From: JBIYSM02 sp044759095
GTDB taxonomy: Bacteria; Bacillota; Bacilli; Brevibacillales; Brevibacillaceae
NCBI RefSeq assembly: GCF_044759095.2
Contig: NZ_JBIYSM020000021.1
Location: 1-64,000 of the forward strand
DNA length: 64,000 nucleotides
Direction of reading: 5' to 3'
The position numbers and the translations under genes are program-made. Below are positions 1-7,299 of this stretch, piece after piece (within the stretch, counting starts at the first letter, position 1; each line of letters starts with the position of its first letter). The notes under the pieces are model-generated. The model was given only the letters and a program-made list of their open reading frames with translations. It ran no database searches and was not told the DNA's origin.

Positions 1-61
1 GGATTGGTTCAGGGAGAAGGGTATCCCACAATGTGATTTGCTCGTTACGAAGTTTTAACAT
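1..61 (-). CDS. Transposase, N-terminal fragment (runs off the window)
   Basis: Only about 20 residues are visible, beginning MLKLRNEQITLWD and continuing TLLPEPI. The EQxTLWDxxLP pattern is typical of the N-terminus of DDE transposases annotated as IS5/ISNCY-type in Paenibacillaceae (from memory of the family). The ATG at 61 is preceded by a GAGGTG ribosome binding site seven bases away. The catalytic domain lies outside the window, so whether the gene is intact cannot be judged. Confidence 0.6.
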   Translation of the reverse strand, partial: MLKLRNEQITLWDTLLPEPI

Positions 62-228
62 AATCGCTCACCTCAAATAGGATTTTCGAGGAGCACTGTT
101 GAATTTCTTTATGAAGAAAGGAATTCAGTCCCTCTTTTTGGATGTATTGCCTCGTCAACAACTACTTCCATTTAGAGAGCTGAATTCCTTTTGTTTTTGA
201 CTTACCCCAGGAATTTTTCAGGGGAAAC
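1..228 (-). mobile_element. Left part of an insertion sequence (5' end of transposase plus outer end)
   Basis: The first 61 bases encode the start of a transposase read leftward out of the window. The next 170 bases are non-coding and hold an inverted repeat (AGGAATTCAG near 119, CTGAATTCCT near 180). The outer boundary is inferred at about 228, because the following bases (229-257) match a repeat at 13560 whose left hairpin arm is missing here, as if the element had inserted into it. The terminal repeat itself cannot be verified with only one end in view. Confidence 0.5.
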
Positions 229-257
229 TAGCTAACGCTTCGCCGGGCGGGGCCCCG
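229..257. repeat. 29-bp repeat, copy 1 (left arm missing)
   Basis: This stretch differs at five of 29 positions from 13560-13588. It contains TAGCTAACGCT followed by the palindrome CGGGGCCCCG. In the second copy the repeat is the right side of a hairpin (CTCGGC/GCCGAG); here the matching left arm is replaced by insertion-sequence DNA. Confidence 0.55.
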
Positions 258-310
258 AACACTTTTCTAGCGGCTGTATGGGATGTCCAAATTTATAAAT
301 TCTTATACAG

Positions 311-355
311 CAAAAAAGCGGCATGATCTGCGTAACAGGTCATGCCGCTTTTTGT
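311..355 (-). terminator. Rho-independent terminator after the GerMN lipoprotein gene
   Basis: A perfect 9-bp stem, GCGGCATGA with TCATGCCGC, is flanked by A and T runs on both sides, so it can act on both strands. It starts 11 bases after the stop of the minus-strand lipoprotein gene. Confidence 0.85.
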
Positions 356-365
356 TGTTGGGATC

Positions 366-914
366 TTATCTGGTCAGCGGTTCACTGATGTCGACGTGCC
401 CCATCAGGGAATCAATCGGCTGGCCGTCTTCCAGGATCACGATTTTCTGCACCTCGGGAAACTGGAACAGGGTTTGCCTCAGCGCCTCAATCGCCAGCGC
501 TTCACCGCCACCTCCGAGGTTGTATTGATTGCTGCTGTCAGCGTCGATCGTCAGCTGACCGTCCTGAAAGGTGACGGAGTGATAGCGGAAGTTCTGCCAG
601 AGCGGGTCGTGCCCGGCCTGTTTTGGTTTCTCCAGGAGAGCAATTGCCTCTTTGTACTTCTCGATTTCGTCCTTGTAGGCGATCTCTTGCTCTTCTTTCT
701 TCAGATCCGCAATATTTTGGTCAGTGTAATAGACGGCAATCATCTGCTTCGTCAGCTCCGGCTCCGCTGCAGGCTGCGCAGGGGACGTCGGTGTCGGCGG
801 AATCACCGCGGGTGCCGGCTGGGGCTGTTGTGTAGCAGGAGCCGCTCCTTCGCCGCAACCCGCCAAAAGCAACGTCAAGACGGCGGCCGTCCAAAAGGTG
901 CTGCGTCGTTTCAT
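366..914 (-). CDS. GerMN-domain lipoprotein (sporulation/germination type)
   Basis: The protein has 182 residues. A lipoprotein signal ends at the lipobox LLAGC (Cys20), so it should be anchored to the outer face of the membrane. A Pro/Ala/Gln-rich linker covers about residues 22-52. A single GerMN domain follows (about 60-176) with the usual alternation of short strands, the EALRQTLFQFPEV helix and a final DGQPIDSLMGHVD segment. GerMN domains occur in the spore germination protein GerM and in cell-envelope lipoproteins, where they are thought to bind peptidoglycan or partner proteins. It is directly downstream of a cell-wall amidase, 21 bases away, so the two are probably co-transcribed. The ribosome binding site is GGAGGG. 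Confidence 0.8.
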   Translation of the reverse strand: MKRRSTFWTAAVLTLLLAGCGEGAAPATQQPQPAPAVIPPTPTSPAQPAAEPELTKQMIAVYYTDQNIADLKKEEQEIAYKDEIEKYKEAIALLEKPKQAGHDPLWQNFRYHSVTFQDGQLTIDADSSNQYNLGGGGEALAIEALRQTLFQFPEVQKIVILEDGQPIDSLMGHVDISEPLTR

Positions 915-935
915 GCGATCCCTCCACTTCTGGCA

Positions 936-2576
936 TTAATGATAGGATTGGTAGTACTCACGGATTGCTGCCACCAGCGCTCGCGCGACTTTTTCCCGAA
1001 AGGCAGGGGAGGTAAGCTGCGCATTTTCGTACGCATTGGACATAAAGCCGGTTTCCGTCAAGACTGCCGGCATCTTCGTATGTTTGATGACGTAAAACTC
1101 AGCAGTTTGGACCTTGCGATCCGGAAACTGAGTGGCTGCCAGCAAATGACGGTGAACCACTTGGGCAAAAGCCTTGCTGTTGGCGTTGTAATAAAACGTC
1201 TCTGTCCCTCTTGACTGCGGTTTGAAGGAGTTCGCGTGAATGGAGATGAACAGGTCGGCGTCCAGCTCATTCGCCTTTTTCACTCGATCCTGAAGAGTGA
1301 TGTAGACATCGGTTGTCCGCGTAGCCTCCACTTGAAACTCCGGGTATTGTTTCAACAACTCGATCACGCGCTTGGCTACCAACAGGTTGTAATCCTTTTC
1401 CAGATTGCCTGTTACGCCTTTGGCACCCTGATCTTTTCCGCCGTGTCCGGCATCCACAACAACGAGAAACCCGGTTTTTCGAGGAACAGGGTTTAGCTGT
1501 ACCACAATGCCTTCATCGGTATACTTCAGATTATACTTGCTCTTCTGACTCAGCTCAATGACGACCCGAACGGTTTGCGGCGATGAGCTGTACTGGCTGA
1601 AACGGACACCTGTGATCAGCGGAGTGGTTTTTGCCTCCATCTCTTGCTGTTCGGTTTGCTCCTCTTCCGCAGGCTCCTCATCGTGGTTGTCTTCGCCGTC
1701 TTCATCTTCGGATGATACTGCGTCTGTTCCCTCGTTCTGTTCAGCCAGCAGCTCGTCCGACACAACTGTTTGCGGCAGATCGAGGACGATCCGGTGGGGT
1801 CCCTCGAGAGTGAATGACTCTACAGTTACCCGCAGGGACGTTTGAATGAGCAGATGGTCTTCTTCCTGCTCCACCCCCAAGAATTGGTTCAATCGTTCAA
1901 TCTCCACGCGGTTGTCCTGTTTGTCCCAGGAAACGTCACCGCCAAGCTCCTCCTTCAGTTGGTCAATCGGTACGGTTTGCTGGGAATCGATCATCACGAC
2001 ATCTCTTGTTTTTTGAAGGGTGTGTCCTTTGATTCCAACCTGTTCTGCGATCAGCTGAATGGGCGCATACAGCTTGTCCGACAGCTTGTACATCTTGATC
2101 GACCGCCCCATATCGCGCCCATTAATATGTACGCTCACGGTTTCATTGGCAATGACGGTTCGGGTGGTACTGTCCCAGCCGACAGTAGATCCGAGTGCTT
2201 CCCCGACAAAACGCAGCGGCAGAAGCATCCGCTGGTTGCGGACGGTTGGAGGTGCGTCAAGCTTGACGGCCTTGCCGTTGAGAACAGCCGTTGCGGAATT
2301 GAGCGTGAGAACCAGCTTCTGTTGATTTCGCTCGATGGTTGCCGTTCTCGTCTCCTGATTCCAGTCAATTTCGGCTCCCAACCCCTCGGCAATCACCCTG
2401 ATCGGCACCAGCGTGCGGTCGTTTTGAATAACGGGCGGTACATCAGGCTCAACGGTTTGTCCCTCGATCACCAGATTGACCGGTTCTTCTCCAGGGACGG
2501 ATGCAGCCGCAACTGCCCAACTGGGGATGAGCAACAGGGCTAGCAGTGCAAACACAAGGAATAATCGATTCTTCAT
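936..2576 (-). CDS. N-acetylmuramoyl-L-alanine amidase with copper-amine-oxidase-like N-domains
   Basis: This is a 546-residue secreted zinc amidase that cleaves the bond between muramic acid and the stem peptide of peptidoglycan. I place the start at ATG 2576 (GGGAGGA ribosome binding site) rather than further upstream, because a signal peptide (about residues 1-26) begins there. Two copper-amine-oxidase-N-like repeats cover about 40-230. An AMIN-type region follows, interrupted by a strongly acidic Glu/Asp linker. The Amidase_3 domain starts near residue 370, with zinc ligands His378 (DAGHGG), Glu393 and His447 (SIHANS) and catalytic Glu508 (TETGF). All expected catalytic residues are present. 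AMIN and the N-domains probably target it to the wall. It may serve vegetative wall turnover or sporulation. Confidence 0.9.
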   Translation of the reverse strand: MKNRLFLVFALLALLLIPSWAVAAASVPGEEPVNLVIEGQTVEPDVPPVIQNDRTLVPIRVIAEGLGAEIDWNQETRTATIERNQQKLVLTLNSATAVLNGKAVKLDAPPTVRNQRMLLPLRFVGEALGSTVGWDSTTRTVIANETVSVHINGRDMGRSIKMYKLSDKLYAPIQLIAEQVGIKGHTLQKTRDVVMIDSQQTVPIDQLKEELGGDVSWDKQDNRVEIERLNQFLGVEQEEDHLLIQTSLRVTVESFTLEGPHRIVLDLPQTVVSDELLAEQNEGTDAVSSEDEDGEDNHDEEPAEEEQTEQQEMEAKTTPLITGVRFSQYSSSPQTVRVVIELSQKSKYNLKYTDEGIVVQLNPVPRKTGFLVVVDAGHGGKDQGAKGVTGNLEKDYNLLVAKRVIELLKQYPEFQVEATRTTDVYITLQDRVKKANELDADLFISIHANSFKPQSRGTETFYYNANSKAFAQVVHRHLLAATQFPDRKVQTAEFYVIKHTKMPAVLTETGFMSNAYENAQLTSPAFREKVARALVAAIREYYQSYH

Positions 2577-2705
2577 CCTGTCCTCCCTCGTCGAATTTTG
2601 TTGAAATACAGCAAACGTTGCGGTGAATGCCATATAATTAGACGCTGTTTGTCCGACAAAGTTTATAGTCTTTTCGAACCAAATTACGAAGCCTTTTTTC
2701 ATGAA

Positions 2706-2742
2706 AAACAAAAAAGAGGCGTTTCCTGGTGACAGACGCCTC
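2706..2742 (-). terminator. Terminator after the small coiled-coil gene
   Basis: On the minus strand GAGGCGT and ACGCCTC form a stem that is followed by a long T tract. It ends transcription from the genes to the right before the amidase gene. Confidence 0.8.
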
Positions 2743-2755
2743 ATCAAAGCTGCCC

Positions 2756-3226
2756 CTAATGAATGCCTCGCCTTCCTCCGCCGCTCACTTGTGTCAATTT
2801 GCCTGAGAGACCGCCGTTCGCCAGAAACTGCTGAATGATGGCAATCACGGCAGGATTGGCCAGAACCTTGATCGACTCAACCACCTTGGGGTTTTTCAGT
2901 TGGGGAATCACTCCCCCGAGCTGCGGCAGGAGCGGCAGGAGTTGGTCAAGCGGGAGGGTGAGCTTCGGCTTTTCCGGTTCCATCTGCACCGGGATGGTGC
3001 GACGCCGACCAAACAGCAGTCCGCCGCTCCGCCCTTCTCTCTTCGGCTTCACTCGAAGGAGGTGAAGCACTTCCTTCATTTCATGGAGCTCCTGACGCAC
3101 GCTGCCCATCTCCCGCATGATCTGTTCATTGCTGCTGTTGTGCGCCTCAGAAAGCTGGTTCAGCCTCTCCATCAGCTTGGACTGGGTACCGGTGTTCTTC
3201 TGCTTTGCTCTCGGTTTCGCTGCGAT
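2756..3226 (-). CDS. Hypothetical protein, probable non-standard ATC start
   Basis: I do not recognise the family. The protein has a charged N-terminal half likely to form a coiled coil (SEAHNSSNEQIMREMGSVRQ region), a basic linker (KPKREGR, GRRRT) and a hydrophobic C-terminal helix pair rich in Leu/Pro, ending in a Gly/Arg tail. No signal peptide is visible. The first ATG (3172) has no ribosome binding site. The reading frame continues upstream without a stop to an ATC at 3226 that sits seven bases after GGAGG, which would give 156 residues beginning M-AAKPRAKQK. It lies 17 bases after the SpoVIF-like gene, so the pair forms an operon. Low complexity and context suggest a spore or coat-associated role, which is inference. 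Confidence 0.6.
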   Translation of the reverse strand: MAAKPRAKQKNTGTQSKLMERLNQLSEAHNSSNEQIMREMGSVRQELHEMKEVLHLLRVKPKREGRSGGLLFGRRRTIPVQMEPEKPKLTLPLDQLLPLLPQLGGVIPQLKNPKVVESIKVLANPAVIAIIQQFLANGGLSGKLTQVSGGGRRGIH

Positions 3227-3242
3227 AGTTCCACCTCCCCTG

Positions 3243-3500
3243 CTATTTCAAGCGCTTCCTGATGGAATTCAGGTCTTCCCTCTTGATACCCTTTCTCGCC
3301 AGCTTTCCCATCAGGCTGTTGGCGTTTTCCGTCTTGGACATCTGCCGAAACTTCGATACGTAGCTGTTCAGTTCCTGATCGGAAAAAGATTTCCCTGTCT
3401 TTTTACCCAATTCCCGTATGACTTCTTTCAAACCGGAGTCTGTTTTCAACTTCTCCTTTGGAATCGACTTGACGATTCCAATCAATCTTCCGATATCCAT
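3243..3500 (-). CDS. Small protein resembling stage VI sporulation protein SpoVIF
   Basis: This 85-residue, Lys-rich cytoplasmic protein has no signal peptide or membrane segment. Its helical layout and C-terminal motif EDLNSIRKRLK recall SpoVIF/YjcC, a spore-coat assembly factor of about 88 residues in Bacillus, which ends with a similar NSI segment. The match is from memory and is weak. The ATG at 3500 has a good GGGGTGA ribosome binding site. It is the first gene of a two-gene operon with the coiled-coil protein downstream. Confidence 0.5.
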   Translation of the reverse strand: MDIGRLIGIVKSIPKEKLKTDSGLKEVIRELGKKTGKSFSDQELNSYVSKFRQMSKTENANSLMGKLARKGIKREDLNSIRKRLK

Positions 3501-3582
3501 GGCTTCTCACCCCAATTTCAAGTTGTTCCATGTTACTCTATGTGGAACTCGCTTCAGTGGATTGGTCGAATGTCCATAAATC

Positions 3583-3619
3583 CGGAAAAAAAGAAGAGAG
3601 GCACCCGAAGGTACCTCTG
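3583..3619 (-). terminator. Terminator of the first oppA-like gene
   Basis: The minus strand reads a GAGGTACC stem, a TTCG loop and GGTGCCTC, followed by a T-rich tract. It lies 11 bases after the stop codon. Confidence 0.85.
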
Positions 3620-3629
3620 CTGACTTCTC

Positions 3630-5273
3630 TTATTCAATAGTTGCCCATTTGTAGTCTACGAAGCCCAGGCCGTCTACGATAACGCCTTTGACGTTGTCTT
3701 TTTTCACCCAGGATTGCGTATAGTAGTAGATCGGCGCGATTGGCATTTCTTCCATCAGGATGGCCTCTGCCTGAGCCAGGATTTCCTTACGCTTTGCCGG
3801 ATCTGTTTCCAAAGCAGACTGGTTCAGGAGTTCTTTGTACTTCGGATTTTCCCAACGAGTGTCGTTGTTTCCGCCGTCTTTCTCTTTAAACATTTCCAGG
3901 AAGTTGATCGGATCGTTGAAGTCACCCAACCAGCCGGCTCGAGCCACTTGGTATTTTCCTTGGTGAACGTCTTCCAGATACACTTTCCACTCGGTGTTGC
4001 TCAGCTTCACATCGACACCGAACGCTTTTTTCCATTGGTCCTGGATGGCTTCTGCAATCTTCTTGTGGCCTTCGGAAGTATTGTAAGAGAGGGTGATCGG
4101 CGGCAGCTTGGTGACGCCCAGCTCTTTCATACCTTCTTCCAGCAGCTTTTTGGCCGTTTCAACATCGTTGTCTTTAAAGTAAGGGTTGGACACTACTGCC
4201 ATGGAAGGCGGTACAAAACCCATTGCAGGCTGCTGGTTCGCTTGCGTTACGTTGTCGATGATCGATTGACGATTGATCGCATAAGCGAACGCCTTGCGGA
4301 TTTTTGCGTTGTTAAACGGCGCTTTCTCCGTGTTGAAGCGATAGAAGTAAGTACCCGCGATTGGCTGAATGGTCATCTTGCCGGAATCTTTCAAAGCACT
4401 CATCGCATCGGTTGGGAGAGAGCTGAGCGGATGACCTGCCCAGTCAATTTCACCATTTTCGAACATGGACAGCTCGGTGTTTTCATCTTCCACCATGGAG
4501 AACTCGATCTTGTCGAGTTTCACAGCGTCCTTATCCCAGTAGTTGTCGTTTTTCACCAGAATCAGCTTGCTCTTGTGTTCCCAAGCTTCGATCTTGAACG
4601 GTCCGTTACCCACGTGGGTTTTTGCTTCTGTTGCCCACTTCGGATCCACTTCGACAACTTTTTTGTTAACGGGATAATACGTATAGAAAGCAGTCAGCTC
4701 CAGGAAGAACGGAGTCGGGTTTTCCAGAGTGACTTGCAGCGTCTTGTCGTCGAGAGCTTTTACGCCCACGTCATCCATTTTGGCTTCGCCTTTGTTGAAC
4801 TTCTCACCGTTCTTGATGTAAAAGAGCTGGTATGCGTAGTTGGAAGCGGTTTTTGGATCAAGGGCGCGCTTCCAGGCATATTCGAAGTCGTGAGCCGTTA
4901 CCGGATCACCGTTGCTCCATTTTGCATCACGAATTTTGAATGTATAAGTTAGGCCATCCGGAGATACTTCCACTTTCTCAGCGGCAGATTCGTGCGGTTT
5001 GCCGTCTTCACCGGTACGGGTCAGACCGTCAAAGGTCGCACGAACAATGGCGCCGGAAGTGGAGTCTTCAGCCAGACCTGGGTCAGCTGTAGGAGGTTCG
5101 GAGTGCAGGTTCAGTTTCAGTACTTTCGGGCCAGTGTTTTCCGGAGCAGCAGCTTGTTGGTTGTTAGCTGCACCATTGTCAGCAGGTTTCGCCTCATTTG
5201 CGCCGCCGCAGCCAGCCAATGCAGCGCCGAGAACAAGAATGGAGCTCATCGCTACAAAAACATTCTTTTTCAT
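3630..5273 (-). CDS. Oligopeptide ABC transporter substrate-binding lipoprotein (OppA-like), paralogue 1
   Basis: This 547-residue extracytoplasmic solute receptor has a lipobox AALAGC (Cys22) and an Ala/Asn/Gln-rich linker, followed by a full SBP_bac_5 domain. It contains the family landmarks: the LNLHSEPPTADPG start, the DPVTAHDFEYAWKRALDPKT segment, NGPF, and the TFYRFNTEKAPFNN-type region before the hinge. Such proteins capture oligopeptides and deliver them to an OppBCDF permease, but no permease gene is present here. It is highly similar along its whole length to the next gene (5450-7081), so the two arose by tandem duplication. It is transcribed alone, between its own AT-rich promoter region and terminator. 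The start at 5273 follows an AAGGGGGATAAGTGAT leader. Confidence 0.9.
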   Translation of the reverse strand: MKKNVFVAMSSILVLGAALAGCGGANEAKPADNGAANNQQAAAPENTGPKVLKLNLHSEPPTADPGLAEDSTSGAIVRATFDGLTRTGEDGKPHESAAEKVEVSPDGLTYTFKIRDAKWSNGDPVTAHDFEYAWKRALDPKTASNYAYQLFYIKNGEKFNKGEAKMDDVGVKALDDKTLQVTLENPTPFFLELTAFYTYYPVNKKVVEVDPKWATEAKTHVGNGPFKIEAWEHKSKLILVKNDNYWDKDAVKLDKIEFSMVEDENTELSMFENGEIDWAGHPLSSLPTDAMSALKDSGKMTIQPIAGTYFYRFNTEKAPFNNAKIRKAFAYAINRQSIIDNVTQANQQPAMGFVPPSMAVVSNPYFKDNDVETAKKLLEEGMKELGVTKLPPITLSYNTSEGHKKIAEAIQDQWKKAFGVDVKLSNTEWKVYLEDVHQGKYQVARAGWLGDFNDPINFLEMFKEKDGGNNDTRWENPKYKELLNQSALETDPAKRKEILAQAEAILMEEMPIAPIYYYTQSWVKKDNVKGVIVDGLGFVDYKWATIE

Positions 5274-5413
5274 ATCACTTATCCCCCTTTTCTAAATCTT
5301 TTATCAATATACATCCTTTTATATATAATTTAAACAAGTTTAACGAGATTTAATAAATTTTTATTTATTTATAAAGTTTATAAAATCAAATAAAAAAATC
5401 TACAGTTGTCCTG

Positions 5414-5445
5414 TAAAAAAAAAGAAGGGCAATACGCCCTTCGTT
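5414..5445 (-). terminator. Terminator of the second oppA-like gene
   Basis: The stem GAAGGGC with GCCCTTC is followed on the minus strand by nine consecutive T residues. Confidence 0.9.
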
Positions 5446-5449
5446 GCTT

Positions 5450-7081
5450 TTACTCGATTGTTGCCCATTTCCAGTCGACAAAACCCAGACCGTCGATAAT
5501 GACCCCTTTGACGTTGTCTTTCTTCACCCACGACAGCGTGTAGAAGTAGATCGGTGCAGCCGGCATTTCCTCCATGAAGAGTTTCTCGGCCTCTGCGAGA
5601 ATCTGCTTGCGCTTTTCCGGATCGGTTTCGAGCGCGGATTTGTTCAAGAGCTCCTGATACTGCGGATTCTCCCAGTTGGTATCGTTGTTGCTGCCTTTTT
5701 TCTGCTTGAACAGATCGAGGAAGTTCACGGCGTCGTTAAAATCGCCCAACCAGCCGGAACGGCCGATCTGGAATTTGCCTTGGTGCAGGTCTTCCAGGTA
5801 CACCTTCCATTCTTTGTTCTCCAGTTTCACGTCAATGCCAAACGCCTTTTTCCATTGGTCCTGGATGGCTTCCGCTATTTTCTTGTGGCCCTCGGAGGTG
5901 TTGTAGGAAAGCGTGATTGGCGGCAGCTTGGTGATACCCAGCTCCTTCATGCCTTCCTCCAGCAGCTTTTTCGCCGTTTCCACGTCATTGTCCTTGAAGT
6001 ACGGTTCGGCAGAAACAGCCATGGACGGCGGTACGAGTCCCATCGCCGGCTGCTGGTTCGCCTGCGTTACGTTGTCAATGATGGATTGACGGTTGATCGC
6101 ATAGGCGAACGCTTTTCGGATTTTCGCGTTGTTGAACGGTGTTTGCTCCGTGTTGAATTTGTACATGTACAGACCGGCAGTCGGCTGCGTAACCATTTGA
6201 CCGGAGTCTTTCAGAGCCGGGATGGCATCGGTCGGCAGGGCGCTGAGCGGAGCGCCTGCCCAGTCCAGTTCGCCATTGTCAAACATGGATAGCTCGGTGT
6301 TCTCGTCTTCCACCATGGAGAATTCGATCTTGTCCAGCTTTACGGCGTCTTTGTCCCAGTAGTTATCGTTTTTCACGAGAACCAGCTTGTTTTTATGCTC
6401 CCAGCTTTCCATCTTGAACGGTCCGTTACCCACGTGGGTTTTCGCGTCGGTCGCCCAGTTTGGATTGGACTCCACCACTTTTTTGTTGACCGGATAGTAG
6501 GTGTAGAACGAGGTCAGCTCCAGGAAGTACGGCGTCGGATTTTCCAGGGTGACCTGCAGGGTTTTCTCATCCAGCGCCTTCACGCCGACATCTCCCGCCT
6601 TGGCTTGTCCTTTGTTAAACTTCTCCGCGTTTTTGATGTAGTACAGCTGATAGGAGTAGTTGGAACCGGTTTTCGGTTCAAGCACGCGCTTCCAGGCATA
6701 TTCAAAATCCTGGGCGGTTACCGGATCGCCATTGCTCCACTTTGCATCGCGAAGCTTGAAAGTATAGGTCAGTTGGTCAGGGGAGACTTCAATCTTTTCC
6801 GCGATGGATTCATGCGGCTTTCCGTCTTCCTGCGTGCGCGTCAAACCGTCAAAGGTAGCGCGGATAATCGCGCCGGAGCTTGCGTCCTCGGCAATACCCG
6901 GGTCCGCTGTCGGCGGCTCGGAGTGCAGGTTTAGTTTCAGCACTTTCGGACCAGTGCTGTCGGAAGAGGTTTGCTGGCTATTTCCTGCAGCGCTGTCTGC
7001 CGGCTTGTCGCCTCCGCAACCAGCCAATGCTGCGCCAAGAACCAAAATCGAGCTCATGGCAACAAAGATGTTTTTTTTCAT
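5450..7081 (-). CDS. Oligopeptide ABC transporter substrate-binding lipoprotein (OppA-like), paralogue 2
   Basis: The mature frame is a 543-residue lipoprotein (lipobox AALAGC) with an SBP_bac_5 domain. I choose ATG 7081, where the signal peptide begins and a GGGGG ribosome binding site lies upstream; an in-frame extension to 7162 would put 27 residues before the signal. The sequence tracks paralogue 1 closely, including KLDKIEFSMVEDENTELSMF and the RKAFAYAINRQSIIDNV segment, while loops facing the peptide cleft differ. The sequences before both genes share a GTATATTG-rTAAAAG stretch, so promoter and leader seem to have been duplicated with the gene. No permease genes adjoin. Confidence 0.9.
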   Translation of the reverse strand: MKKNIFVAMSSILVLGAALAGCGGDKPADSAAGNSQQTSSDSTGPKVLKLNLHSEPPTADPGIAEDASSGAIIRATFDGLTRTQEDGKPHESIAEKIEVSPDQLTYTFKLRDAKWSNGDPVTAQDFEYAWKRVLEPKTGSNYSYQLYYIKNAEKFNKGQAKAGDVGVKALDEKTLQVTLENPTPYFLELTSFYTYYPVNKKVVESNPNWATDAKTHVGNGPFKMESWEHKNKLVLVKNDNYWDKDAVKLDKIEFSMVEDENTELSMFDNGELDWAGAPLSALPTDAIPALKDSGQMVTQPTAGLYMYKFNTEQTPFNNAKIRKAFAYAINRQSIIDNVTQANQQPAMGLVPPSMAVSAEPYFKDNDVETAKKLLEEGMKELGITKLPPITLSYNTSEGHKKIAEAIQDQWKKAFGIDVKLENKEWKVYLEDLHQGKFQIGRSGWLGDFNDAVNFLDLFKQKKGSNNDTNWENPQYQELLNKSALETDPEKRKQILAEAEKLFMEEMPAAPIYFYTLSWVKKDNVKGVIIDGLGFVDWKWATIE

Positions 7082-7205
7082 AGGTGGTACCCCCTTGTTT
7101 CCTAGCAAAATCCTTTTACCAATATACTGTTTTTTCAATATAGTTGAAACTATTTTCACCAATTTTAATTTTGTTTTATGTTAACTTAAGTTTGTTTACA
7201 AAAAT

Positions 7206-7287
7206 AAAAAGCTTCCATTGGAAGCTTCGAAGATGGGCACGCATAGAAGGAAAAAACCAGCGGGTGGTCATTCTCCCGGCTGGTTCA
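7206..7287 (-). terminator. Two successive hairpins after the acyl-CoA ligase gene
   Basis: Directly after the stop, a stem built on AACCAGC and GCTGGTT (7254-7287) is followed by T6. About 30 bases on, GCTTCC-AAT-GGAAGC is followed by T5ATTTTT. Together they form a double terminator that insulates the downstream oppA-like gene. Confidence 0.8.
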
Positions 7288-7299
7288 TATGTCGGCAGA

